Assembly: GCA_028711205.1 (NCBI GenBank)
Contig: JAQTSP010000019.1
Location: 1 to 18,012, forward strand
Reading direction: 5' to 3'
Length of the DNA: 18,012 nucleotides
Origin: Eubacteriales bacterium
GTDB lineage: Bacteria > Bacillota > Clostridia > Christensenellales > SZUA-584
The position numbers and the translations under genes were made by a program. Of this stretch, positions 1 through 6,761 are shown one piece after another; the first letter of the stretch is position 1, and every line of letters begins with the position of its first letter. The notes under the pieces were generated by a model. That model made no database searches, had not been told where the DNA came from, and worked only from the letters and a program-made list of their open reading frames with translations.

Positions 1-941
1 ACTGCGTCGTTCAGAAGCGCGAGAGCTGCGGTCGTGCCGTGCATGCCGCAGATATCGACGCCGATTTCCTCGAGTATGCGCTCGACGCTGTCGCCGATGG
101 CCGGCGTGGGTGCGAGCGACAGGTCGACGATGCCGAAAGAAACGCCTAGGCGTTCAGATGCTTCCTTCGCGACCAACTGGCCAACGCGCGTGACTCTGAA
201 CGCTGTTTTTTTGATCGTTTCCGCTACGACGTCAAACGGTTCTCCCTTTACTTTTTCGAGCGCGGCTTTGACGACGCCCGGCCCGCTGACGCCCACGTTG
301 ATTGCGCATTCCGGCTCGCCCGAACCGCAGAACGCGCCCGCCATGAACGGGTTGTCTTCGACTGCGTTCGCGAACACCACGAGTTTTGCGCAGCCGATGC
401 CGCCTTCCGTCTTTGTCCGTACCGCAGCATCTTTGATGATTCGCCCCATTTTTTTGACCGCGTCCATGTTGATGCCCGTACGTGTGCTTGCGATATTGAC
501 AAATCCACATACGCGCTCCGTGGAAGAGAGAGCGCCCGCGAGAGAATTAAGAAGTGCCGTGTCGCTGGTCGTTTCGCCCTTATGCACAAGCGCGCCAAAA
601 CCGCCGATAAAGTTGACGCCCGTGTCGGCCGCCGCTTCGTCGAGCGCCTTTGCGAAAACGGTATAGTCGGCAAGGCCGCTGCTGGCGGCGATCTCGGCAA
701 TCGGTGTCACCGAGATGCGCTTGTTGACGATGGGGATACCGAACTCGCGCGCGATCTCATCGCCGACACGCACAAGGTCTTTTGCTTTGCTGTAAATTTT
801 ATTTTTGATATGATCGCAGCACGTTTTTGCGTCCGACGATACGCAATCCCGCAGAGATATGCCCATCGTGATCGTTCGGACATCGAGATTCTCGGTGTCA
901 ATCATTTTAATGGTATCAAGGACTTCATATTTACTGATCAA
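1..941 (-). CDS. PFL family (DUF711 / UPF0210) protein, C-terminus beyond window
   Basis: The first 313 residues of a UPF0210/DUF711 protein, whose usual length is about 450, so the C-terminus lies left of base 1. Visible family blocks are VRTITMGISL (about 21-30), GGFGALVHKG (113-122) and INVGVSGPG (214-222). The fold is related to pyruvate formate-lyase, but no reaction is established for the family. I chose the TTG start at 941 because AGGAGG lies 8 bases upstream (950-955); the first in-frame ATG is 12 codons further in and has no such site. In many Firmicutes the gene follows a small ACT-domain protein; here none precedes it, and it has its own promoter at 1018-1047. The protein is predicted to be cytoplasmic. 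The family call is firm; the role is unknown. Confidence 0.93.
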   Translation of the reverse strand, partial: MISKYEVLDTIKMIDTENLDVRTITMGISLRDCVSSDAKTCCDHIKNKIYSKAKDLVRVGDEIAREFGIPIVNKRISVTPIAEIAASSGLADYTVFAKALDEAAADTGVNFIGGFGALVHKGETTSDTALLNSLAGALSSTERVCGFVNIASTRTGINMDAVKKMGRIIKDAAVRTKTEGGIGCAKLVVFANAVEDNPFMAGAFCGSGEPECAINVGVSGPGVVKAALEKVKGEPFDVVAETIKKTAFRVTRVGQLVAKEASERLGVSFGIVDLSLAPTPAIGDSVERILEEIGVDICGMHGTTAALALLNDA

Positions 942-949
942 AAAATAAT

Positions 950-955
950 CCTCCT
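950..955 (-). promoter_or_regulatory. Ribosome binding site deciding a TTG start
   Basis: AGGAGG on the minus strand with an 8-base spacer to the TTG at 941. It is the main evidence that the PFL-family gene starts at TTG rather than at the internal ATG. Confidence 0.85.
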
Positions 956-1017
956 GTTAAAAACGTAGCGCCGTTTCCCATTTATTGTAACGCGTGACGG
1001 TAATGATCGATAATGCA

Positions 1018-1047
1018 ATTATAAACCACGCTATTGCCATGTGTAAA
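1018..1047 (-). promoter_or_regulatory. Sigma-A-type promoter of the PFL-family gene
   Basis: The minus strand reads TTTACA (1047-1042), 18 bases, then TATAAT (1023-1018): 5/6 and 6/6 matches to the -35 and -10 consensus. Transcription would start near 1011, giving a leader of about 70 bases before the TTG start. The match was made by eye. Confidence 0.6.
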
Positions 1048-1151
1048 TCAAAAAAACCAGATTGTTACGTAATTATTAATAATAATAAGTCTTTATGAAA
1101 TACGTGTTAAATAACCGTATTTTCTGTTTAATAGGACAATAATAAGATTAT

Positions 1152-1157
1152 TATAAT
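1152..1157 (+). promoter_or_regulatory. Candidate -10 element for the 25-residue peptide gene
   Basis: Perfect TATAAT 30 bases upstream of the ATG at 1188. The best -35 candidates around 1129-1138 (for example AGGACA) are poor or badly spaced, and the region is AT-rich, so this is only a plausible promoter. Confidence 0.35.
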
Positions 1158-1187
1158 GATATACTTTATAAAAAGGTGGGGGTAAGC

Positions 1188-1265
1188 ATGAAAAAGCTGC
1201 TGGCGGCAGGAATGATACTGTTGATTCTTGGTTTGTATGTCATCGTCGGCTCTGGCAATATATAA
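1188..1265 (+). CDS. 25-residue single-helix membrane peptide
   Basis: A 25-codon ORF starting ATG and ending TAA, preceded by a GGTGGGGGT ribosome-binding-like stretch about 6 bases upstream. The product starts MKKLLAAGMILLILG and ends VIVGSGNI: a basic N-terminus, then about 18 hydrophobic residues, then a short polar tail, as in a small single-pass membrane protein. A TATAAT lies at 1152-1157, and a strong intrinsic terminator follows at 1296-1331, so it appears to be its own short transcription unit. It converges on the DUF378 gene, another small membrane protein, on the other strand. I do not recognise a family. It is too short for coding statistics; the signals around it and its composition are the evidence. 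Confidence 0.6.
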   Translation: MKKLLAAGMILLILGLYVIVGSGNI

Positions 1266-1295
1266 GGTGTTTCTTGCAGATTATCAAACAAGCGA

Positions 1296-1331
1296 AACAG
1301 GAGCTGTCGACGGCAGCCCCTGTTTTTTTTT
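1296..1331 (+). terminator. Intrinsic terminator after the 25-residue peptide gene
   Basis: ACAGG-A-GCTG pairs with CAGC-C-CCTGT across a 7-base loop (one internal mismatch), followed by a run of nine T on the plus strand. A smaller AAAAGC-CAA-GCTTTT hairpin at about 1350-1364 may help stop the convergent DUF378 transcript. Confidence 0.8.
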
Positions 1332-1370
1332 ATTATTACGGGGCCCCTGAAAAGCCAAGCTTTTTTTGGG

Positions 1371-1568
1371 TTATTTCTCTTTGTTTCTAATTCTGGGCAG
1401 CAGCATGATGCTCCACAATCCGGCGAGGCCAACCAACGCATAGATGATTCTTGAAACAACGGCAGACTGCCCGCCAAAAATTGCAGCGACAAGGTCGAAC
1501 TGAAAGAATCCGACAAGCCCCCAGTTAATTGCTCCTATAATAACGAGTATCCATGCAATAATATTCAA
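1371..1568 (-). CDS. DUF378 (YuzA-like) small membrane protein
   Basis: A 65-residue protein with two hydrophobic helices and the DUF378 core INWGLVGFF-FDLVAAIFGG followed by a second helix (about IIYALVGLAGLW), ending in a basic tail (RIRNKEK). The family has no known function. An upstream in-frame ATG at 1589 would give 72 residues, but nothing resembling a ribosome binding site precedes it. Instead AAAGGAG lies inside that extension and sits 9 bases before a TTG at 1568. The TTG start also gives the usual family N-terminus (MNIIAWILVI). Its ribosome binding site lies in the 3' arm of a 15-bp hairpin (1566-1616), so expression may be controlled there. It follows the uppP-pepV-83-residue operon on the same strand. 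Confidence 0.85.
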   Translation of the reverse strand: MNIIAWILVIIGAINWGLVGFFQFDLVAAIFGGQSAVVSRIIYALVGLAGLWSIMLLPRIRNKEK

Positions 1569-1616
1569 AAAAATCAACTCCTTTCGCATTTATTATCCGC
1601 AAAATGCAAAGGAGTT
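1566..1616 (-). promoter_or_regulatory. Terminator-like hairpin covering the DUF378 ribosome binding site
   Basis: In minus-strand RNA order, AACTCCTTTGCATTT (1616-1602) pairs with AAATGCGAAAGGAGTT (1591-1576): 15 base pairs, one bulged G and a 10-base loop. GA and seven T follow, ending in the TTG start codon of the DUF378 gene. It begins 3 bases after the stop codon of the 83-residue gene. The structure is both an intrinsic-terminator shape for the upstream operon and a mask over the AAAGGAG of the next gene. A GATAAT in the loop (1597-1592) could be a -10 element producing a transcript without the masking arm, but I see no good -35. The pairing is read directly; the regulatory meaning is inference. 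Confidence 0.7.
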
Positions 1617-1618
1617 AT

Positions 1619-1870
1619 TTACGCTTTTTTCTTATTAACAATAATTTCAATCTCAAGCGTATCGAAGGGCACGCTTTCAATAAAGTCATCAGGGTAAAAA
1701 ACCGTGCGCCTGAATAAATCGATCTCGCTCAAATGTTTATCGCAAACGATGGGCTTCGTCAAATCAAAATGATCGCATACGTCAACAAGCGCGCTCCCAA
1801 AATGATCGCTGTTTATGATGACATCCTTTAACATGCGGTCTTCAATTTTAAGTTTGGCCCATACCCTCAT
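1619..1870 (-). CDS. Hypothetical 83-residue protein coupled to the dipeptidase gene
   Basis: Starts MRVWAKLKIEDRMLKD and ends EIEIIVNKKKA. It has no signal peptide or membrane segment and looks like a small alpha/beta cytoplasmic protein. It resembles uncharacterised small clostridial proteins I have seen that begin MKxWAK, with a conserved D-x-C-xx-FDL/ISKP centre (here DVCDHFDLTKP), but I cannot assign a function. The ATG lies 4 bases after the stop codon of the M20 dipeptidase, with only a weak GCGAG upstream, which suggests translational coupling. It is the last gene before the hairpin at 1566-1616. Family resemblance is from memory. Confidence 0.75.
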   Translation of the reverse strand: MRVWAKLKIEDRMLKDVIINSDHFGSALVDVCDHFDLTKPIVCDKHLSEIDLFRRTVFYPDDFIESVPFDTLEIEIIVNKKKA

Positions 1871-1874
1871 GATA

Positions 1875-3257
1875 TTACTCGCAAAGTTTGATAATGGCGT
1901 TTGCGATAATCTCGGCGTTTTTCATCAGGGTGTCAATCTCGATATATTCATCCGGCCCGTGCTCGACGCTTGGTTTTCCGGGGAAAAGCGGACCAAATGT
2001 CACCGCGTTCTTGAAGGCTCTGGCATATGTCGCACCGCCGATCGCGAAACAGTATGCTTCCTCACCTGTGACTTCTGAATACGCTTCTTTCAGCTTAACG
2101 ATCAGTTCGCTGTCTTCGGGCACATAATGCGGATCAAGCGCGTGCGTATAGTTAATATTAAAATCGGTAAAATGTTTTTTTAGTTTTTCTTCCACCATTT
2201 TTCGCATATAGGATATCGGGTATCTGATATCGATGCTGGTCTTTAGTATGCCGTTCTTGGCAAATAAAGTGCCAAGGTTCAAAGTCAGCCTGCCGGAGAT
2301 TTCATCCGACACATCAAGTTCCACACCTTCGCCGTGAGTATACGTGCCTATTTTCGCGGCCAGAACGTATACGGCACGTTCAAGAGGCCCTTGGCTGAGC
2401 GGAAGCGTACCCAGGTACTGCAGCAGGCATGCTGCCGCATTGATGCCGGTATCCGGCTTTGAACCATGCGCGCTCTTCCCGTGCGCCGAGATATGGACAT
2501 ATCCGTCCGCTGCCGCTTCGCATTCAAACGTCGCGCCGACCGGACAATTATATGTCCCGAGGCTTTTTTGTATCGTCTGCAGCGGTGCATGGATCACGCA
2601 TTCCGCTTTGTTTGGAACAACGTTGGCGCGCGTGCCTGCGCTGAGGCTTTTGATAGTGACGCCGTTTCCATCCGCTTGACTGTAATTAAGAGTCAGCTCA
2701 ATATGCAGCAAGCCTTTTTCGGCGTTGATGACAGGATATTCGCCGTCCGGAGAAAACGCGATGTCAGGAAGCGGCTCGTGCTGCTTATAAAACTCCATAT
2801 CTCCCCAGCCCGATTCTTCGTCGGTGCCGAATATCAGCCGGACTTTCTTATCAAGCAATACGCAGTTGTCACTTAACGCACGCATCGCATAAAGAGCGGC
2901 GATCGCCGGCCCTTTGTTGTCGATCGCACCGCGCCCATAGATCTTCCCGTCCTTTTCAATGCCCTCAAATGCCGGCATCGTCCAGCCGTCGCCCTCGGGA
3001 ACAACGTCGATATGCGCCAGTATGCCAAGCATCTCGTCGCCGTATCCATAATCCACATAGGCCATATAGCCAAACAGATTGACGCACTCCAGGTCCATTC
3101 GTTCAGACGTGCTCTGTACATACATCAGCGCGTCAAAAAGGCCTTTACCATACGGCATATTTGGCTTGCTGGCGCTTTTAACGCTTTCTATCTTTATAAA
3201 GTTTTTAAGAGCCTCTATCATTTCCTGTTTGTAAGGTTCAAAAGAAAATTTCAGCAT
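1875..3257 (-). CDS. pepV: M20 family dipeptidase (PepV / Sapep type)
   Basis: A 460-residue dizinc peptidase, the usual length for PepV. It hydrolyses dipeptides and some tripeptides in the cytoplasm. Zinc-site motifs are AHIDVVPEGDGW (H82, D84), GRGAIDNKGP (bridging D113), GTDEESGWGD (E147 general base, E148 ligand), SPDGEYPV (D171) and a C-terminal SVEHGPDEY histidine near residue 440. The ATG at 3257 has a clear AGGAG about 8 bases upstream. It follows uppP by 57 bases on the same strand and is followed by the 83-residue gene, so it is probably in one operon. All metal ligands appear intact. M20 annotation is firm; PepV rather than another M20 subgroup is likely but not proven. Confidence 0.93.
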   Translation of the reverse strand: MLKFSFEPYKQEMIEALKNFIKIESVKSASKPNMPYGKGLFDALMYVQSTSERMDLECVNLFGYMAYVDYGYGDEMLGILAHIDVVPEGDGWTMPAFEGIEKDGKIYGRGAIDNKGPAIAALYAMRALSDNCVLLDKKVRLIFGTDEESGWGDMEFYKQHEPLPDIAFSPDGEYPVINAEKGLLHIELTLNYSQADGNGVTIKSLSAGTRANVVPNKAECVIHAPLQTIQKSLGTYNCPVGATFECEAAADGYVHISAHGKSAHGSKPDTGINAAACLLQYLGTLPLSQGPLERAVYVLAAKIGTYTHGEGVELDVSDEISGRLTLNLGTLFAKNGILKTSIDIRYPISYMRKMVEEKLKKHFTDFNINYTHALDPHYVPEDSELIVKLKEAYSEVTGEEAYCFAIGGATYARAFKNAVTFGPLFPGKPSVEHGPDEYIEIDTLMKNAEIIANAIIKLCE

Positions 3258-3313
3258 TCTATGCTCCTGTATATTTTTTCACGGGGTCCACCGCGGGTTT
3301 TCCGGGGTATGTT

Positions 3314-4099
3314 TTACGCCCAATTTATCATATGAAGCAGGTATTGGTCAAGCAGTACGAATGCGCCCAAAACCGCAACATAGATTGCAAAACCAAAAAG
3401 CCTCTTTTTCTGTATCAGCGCAAGCATGAATCTGACCGCAAAATACCCGGCTACAGCGGCACAGGCCGTACCGATGACCGTCGGGATCCAATCGACAGAC
3501 AAACTTGAGTCCTGCAGTATGTCATATCCCTGCAGTATGACCGAACCGAGTATAACGGGTATCGACATCAGAAAAGAAAAGCTGGCGGCTTTTTTTCTGT
3601 CTAAACCGCTGATCAGTCCGCCTGCGATCGTTGAACCGGATCGCGAAACGCCGGGTAATATCGCGATGGCCTGCATAATGCCCATGACTGCCGCGCTTCC
3701 CGAATTCAGCCCGCGTTTTTTCCGGTTGCGTTTGGCAATCACTTCGGACAGGCTGAGCACGCACGCGGTGAACAAGAAACCGTATCCGAGGTATACACCC
3801 GAAAACGCGCCTTCCACGAGGTCCTCAAACAAAAGCGCGAACACGACAGCGGGTATTGTCGCGATCACGAGGTACCAAAGCTTTAAAAAGGGCTTTTTAA
3901 AGAGATCAATGATATCCTTCCACATCACAATCACCACTGCGGCAAGTGTTCCCAGATGCAGCATCGTATCAAAAAAAAGCTGCGGTTCGGATATACCGAA
4001 TACGTTTTGAATCAACACCAGGTGTCCGCTGCTCGATACAGGTAAAAACTCTGTCAGGCCCTGTACAATACCGAGTACTATCGATTCTAATATGTGCAT
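3314..4099 (-). CDS. uppP: Undecaprenyl-diphosphate phosphatase UppP (BacA family)
   Basis: A 261-residue polytopic membrane enzyme that dephosphorylates undecaprenyl diphosphate, recycling the lipid carrier of peptidoglycan and other wall polymers; extra copies give bacitracin resistance. Signatures are QGLTEFLPVSSSGH (13-26), where Q13 and E17 form the (E/Q)xxxE motif and H26 is conserved, and PGVSRSGST (149-157) with catalytic R153. The length is normal. The ATG at 4099 follows AAAGGAAATAG, and a promoter sits at 4130-4157. It heads the minus-strand operon with the dipeptidase and the 83-residue gene and is divergent from ilvE. Confidence 0.96.
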   Translation of the reverse strand: MHILESIVLGIVQGLTEFLPVSSSGHLVLIQNVFGISEPQLFFDTMLHLGTLAAVVIVMWKDIIDLFKKPFLKLWYLVIATIPAVVFALLFEDLVEGAFSGVYLGYGFLFTACVLSLSEVIAKRNRKKRGLNSGSAAVMGIMQAIAILPGVSRSGSTIAGGLISGLDRKKAASFSFLMSIPVILGSVILQGYDILQDSSLSVDWIPTVIGTACAAVAGYFAVRFMLALIQKKRLFGFAIYVAVLGAFVLLDQYLLHMINWA

Positions 4100-4129
4100 A
4101 TCTATTTCCTTTCATACGACTGCGATGTT

Positions 4130-4157
4130 ATTATATCAGTAAAGATATTATTTGCAA
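4130..4157 (-). promoter_or_regulatory. Sigma-A-type promoter of uppP operon
   Basis: Minus strand TTGCAA (4157-4152), 16 bases, TATAAT (4135-4130). The -10 is perfect and the -35 matches 4/6. The predicted leader is about 25 bases, which fits the close AAAGGAAATAG site. Confidence 0.6.
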
Positions 4158-4225
4158 AGAGCCTAAATGCAAAAGGTTTGTATAGATACTGTCAATGAAA
4201 GACGTTTATTATCGGCTTCAAGGTG

Positions 4226-4254
4226 TTGACTATCAATGTTCTTGAGTATACAAT
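4226..4254 (+). promoter_or_regulatory. Sigma-A-type promoter of ilvE
   Basis: TTGACT (4226-4231), 17-base spacer, TACAAT (4249-4254): 5/6 and 5/6 matches. The leader to the ATG at 4298 would be about 36 bases, too short for a T-box or other leader-based amino acid control. Confidence 0.75.
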
Positions 4255-4297
4255 GTACTATAAATTATATGTTTTTAATCATAAGGAGCGTTGAAAA

Positions 4298-5362
4298 ATG
4301 AATCTTGAGATCGTGAGGGCAAAAGACTTAAAGCTAAAACCAAAAGACGAAACAAAGCTTGGTTTTGGCAGAATATTTACCGACCATATGTTTTCGATGC
4401 AGTACAAGACAGGCAAGGGATGGTATGACGCGAAAATCAGGCCGTATGAGAATTTCTCGCTTTCTCCCGCCTGCATGGTCCTTCACTACAGCCAGACGAT
4501 ATTTGAAGGGCTCAAAGCGTATGACACCGATGCCGGCATCAATCTTTTTCGGCCGTGGGATAATTTTAAGCGCCTTAATGTCTCCGGAAAGAGAATGTGC
4601 ATTCCTGAAATTGATGAAAAATTTGCGCTTGAATGTTTGATCGAGCTTTTGGGCATTGAAAAAGACTGGGTTCCTAAAACGGAAGGAACGTCGCTGTATA
4701 TCCGCCCGACGATTATCGCGACAGACCCGTTTCTTGGTGTCAAAGAGGGCGACGAATATCTGTTTTTTATCATACTGACGCCCGTGGGCGCATATTATGC
4801 GTCGGGGCTGGAGCCTGTCAACATTTATGTCGAAGACGAGTATGTCCGGTCGGTTATTGGCGGTACGGGCTTTACAAAAACAGGCGGCAATTATGCGGCA
4901 AGCCTTGCCGCGGGCAAATACGCGCATGATAAAGGGTTTTCCCAGGTGCTTTGGCTCGACGGTGTCGAGAAAAAGTATGTGGAAGAAGTGGGCTCCATGA
5001 ATATCTTCTTTAAGATCAGAGGAGAGCTTTTAACACCACCGCTTATGGGCAGTATTTTACCCGGCATCACAAGAGACTCGGTCATCAAGCTTTCGAGGGA
5101 TATGTTCGGTGTAAATGTGCGCGAAGAAAGAATATCGATCGCCGATATATTTGAAGAGAATGCGTCCGGCGGTTTGGAGGAAGTTTTCGGTACGGGAACG
5201 GCGGCCGTCGTCAGCCCCGTGGGCGGTATGACATGGGAAGATAAGAGTATCAAGGTATCGGGCGGCAAAATGGGCGATCTGACCGCAAAGCTCTATGATA
5301 CGCTGACGGGCATACAATACGGAAAGATCAAAGATCCGTTTGGATGGATAAAAACGCTCTAG
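4298..5362 (+). CDS. ilvE: Branched-chain amino acid aminotransferase
   Basis: A 354-residue fold-type IV PLP enzyme that transfers the amino group between leucine, isoleucine or valine and 2-oxoglutarate, the last step of branched-chain amino acid synthesis and first step of breakdown. The PLP lysine is K194 in GGTGFTKTGGNYAAS, the segment that carries the Schiff-base lysine in BCATs. Other family blocks are FEGLKAY (69-75), FRP--N--RLN (84-94), and VEEVGSMNIFF near residue 232-242, with the PLP-binding glutamate. Length and motifs fit the long (eukaryote-like, type II) BCAT group. Start ATG with AAGGAG 7-8 bases upstream. Monocistronic: own promoter at 4226 and terminator at 5379-5413. Confidence 0.96.
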   Translation: MNLEIVRAKDLKLKPKDETKLGFGRIFTDHMFSMQYKTGKGWYDAKIRPYENFSLSPACMVLHYSQTIFEGLKAYDTDAGINLFRPWDNFKRLNVSGKRMCIPEIDEKFALECLIELLGIEKDWVPKTEGTSLYIRPTIIATDPFLGVKEGDEYLFFIILTPVGAYYASGLEPVNIYVEDEYVRSVIGGTGFTKTGGNYAASLAAGKYAHDKGFSQVLWLDGVEKKYVEEVGSMNIFFKIRGELLTPPLMGSILPGITRDSVIKLSRDMFGVNVREERISIADIFEENASGGLEEVFGTGTAAVVSPVGGMTWEDKSIKVSGGKMGDLTAKLYDTLTGIQYGKIKDPFGWIKTL

Positions 5363-5378
5363 TTAATAAAAAATTTGG

Positions 5379-5413
5379 CGGATTGCGCAGGTGTTTGGCG
5401 CGGTCCGTTTTTT
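5379..5413 (+). terminator. Intrinsic terminator of ilvE
   Basis: CGGATTGCGC pairs with GCGCGGTCCG (10 pairs including two U-G) over a 9-base loop, then six T. It starts 17 bases after the ilvE stop and lies between ilvE and the convergent unknown gene. Confidence 0.85.
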
Positions 5414-5437
5414 GTTACCAAGATTTATTGGCGTGCA

Positions 5438-6490
5438 TTATGGTTCTCTGATGTTATCGATCAGCAAGGAGCCTTGAGAGGATTTTGTTTCAATGCAGAA
5501 TTCCCGCGCGATATACAGATTTTTCCCCGCCGCGTATTTCAGCGCGATGCCGCTCTGTCCGCACGCGGGCGATATGGTTTTTGCGGAAAACAGAAAATCC
5601 CCGAAAAACTCTTTGATATCGCTGAAGGATAGGCCGTCCGCAAGCGAGGGCGTCAGGCATGCCATCGCCGCGTCCTCATGACCCGCCTTAACGACCTGAA
5701 GCAGGCTCATGCAGATCATATCCGGCGTCGTCGGCTCTTTTTCGTCCGTTGTAAACCAGCCGAGCTCTTTTCCAACGGGCGCCAGGCCGGCCCCGCTTTT
5801 CTCGTATCTCGTTTTGACCTGCCTGTATTCGCCGTCCGTTACAACAAAGAGCCCGTCGCCGTCAAAATGATACGCTGCACACACACTGCAGACGGCTGTA
5901 TTAAACGCGGGCAGGACACTGGCCGCGTAGATGAAAGTGTCATTGTCCGTTGTCTTTCCTGCCGCGTAGATGACGGGAAAATCGTCGAGCTTGGTAAACG
6001 AGATATCGGCGGATGCAACGTTAAACGGCAGCGGCGATATGAACTTCAGCCTGCCGCTTGACGCGTGCTCGACCACAAAGCTCGAATATGCTTCGTTGTA
6101 TATGAACGCCGTGTGCCGCTCTCCGCCGATGAAAAAGTCGAATGGCGTGAGAACGGCCGGATAGAGTTCCCGTTCATCATTCTTATATACCGCCTCGGGA
6201 TAAAGGTTGAGCTCAATGATATTGTCCGGCCATACGGTGAGGTCGATAAGGCCGTCGTTGCTGAAAATCGCGCCGTTTCCGGCGATCGATACGCGCCGGG
6301 TGTAGGGCAGATACACAAAACTCTTTTCGTTCTCGAGTGGAAGCATCGTGATAAAAAACGACGCGTTGGCGGCAATGGGCTGTGTTATGGCGCCCGGGCC
6401 CGTTTCTCCCGCGGGCGCCTGGTTGATGTCGACGAGTGCATGAACTTTTGAGTTGATATACAGCAGCTTGATCGTTTTGTCTTCCATCAT
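5438..6490 (-). CDS. Unrecognised 350-residue cytoplasmic protein
   Basis: The open frame reaches back to 6628, but AAGGAG (6501-6496) precedes a tandem ATG-ATG at 6490/6487, so I start there; the extra 46 codons lack a ribosome binding site. The product begins MMEDKTIKLLYINSKVHAL. The first ~250 residues look beta-rich with evenly spaced hydrophobic strands, including PLENEKSFVYLPYTRR and a single WD-like stretch (FPVIYAAGKTTDNDTFIYA). The last ~100 residues have helical segments (PDMICMSLLQVVKAGHEDAA) followed by a beta tail, loosely reminiscent of an NTF2-like domain. There is no signal peptide, membrane helix or catalytic motif that I can see. It is divergent from the RsfA-like regulator and convergent with ilvE. 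I do not recognise the family. Confidence 0.82.
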   Translation of the reverse strand: MMEDKTIKLLYINSKVHALVDINQAPAGETGPGAITQPIAANASFFITMLPLENEKSFVYLPYTRRVSIAGNGAIFSNDGLIDLTVWPDNIIELNLYPEAVYKNDERELYPAVLTPFDFFIGGERHTAFIYNEAYSSFVVEHASSGRLKFISPLPFNVASADISFTKLDDFPVIYAAGKTTDNDTFIYAASVLPAFNTAVCSVCAAYHFDGDGLFVVTDGEYRQVKTRYEKSGAGLAPVGKELGWFTTDEKEPTTPDMICMSLLQVVKAGHEDAAMACLTPSLADGLSFSDIKEFFGDFLFSAKTISPACGQSGIALKYAAGKNLYIAREFCIETKSSQGSLLIDNIREP

Positions 6491-6599
6491 GTTTTCTCCT
6501 TGCACAATATATGTATATTCAATATCCGTGGCGCTGATACACAATTCTAACAAGTGGCAAAGCCGCATAACTATATACAAAAAGGACTTGGTTGATTTT

Positions 6600-6636
6600 C
6601 CGGGGCACACGATGACGTGCAGCGTCATCGGGATGG
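6600..6636 (+). repeat. CCGGGG-headed hairpin element, copy 1
   Basis: CCGGGG (6600-6605), then CGATGACG-TGCAG-CGTCATCG (6610-6630), a perfect 8-bp stem with 5-base loop, then GGATGG. It lies in the 271-base gap between two divergent genes. A diverged copy in the same orientation is at 14587-14622 (roughly 70% identical by eye, with a one-base gap). Neither end carries a T-run, so it is not an ordinary terminator. The relation between the copies is inference. Confidence 0.4.
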
Positions 6637-6709
6637 TTTAAGATACAAAAGCGGACGAAAATTTTGCGTTTGCTTTTTTATATTTATTGTAAAAAAACGG
6701 AATAAAACG

Positions 6710-6716
6710 CATGGTA
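6710..6716 (+). promoter_or_regulatory. Possible forespore-type (sigma-G-like) -10 of the RsfA-like gene
   Basis: CATGGTA matches the sigma-G -10 pattern CATnnTA, with TGTAAA (6688-6693) 16 bases upstream as a partial -35 match. It is 46 bases before the ATG at 6762. It is short and degenerate, so chance is likely. I list it because the gene product is an RsfA-like sporulation-type regulator. Confidence 0.2.
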
Positions 6717-6761
6717 TAAGAGAATAATATACATAAAAATCTATTATAAGGGGTAAGGAAC

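Noticed and set aside
34..666. 210-codon plus-strand ORF opposite the PFL-family gene
   Set aside because: The minus strand encodes a clear UPF0210 protein in this stretch; the plus-strand product has no recognisable domain and no ribosome binding site.
4255..4297. Possible T-box or amino-acid leader before ilvE
   Set aside because: The predicted leader is only about 36 bases, too short for a T-box or attenuator, and no such motif is visible.
4334..4927. 197-codon minus-strand ORF opposite ilvE
   Set aside because: Antisense shadow of a well-supported aminotransferase; the product has no domain and no ribosome binding site.
6491..6628. 46-codon N-terminal extension of the 350-residue protein
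   Set aside because: No ribosome binding site near 6628, while AAGGAG sits just before the ATG-ATG at 6490/6487.
6453..6641. 62-codon hydrophobic plus-strand ORF starting at TTG
   Set aside because: It overlaps the start of the 350-residue gene and has no ribosome binding site; the hydrophobic content comes from AT-rich promoter DNA.
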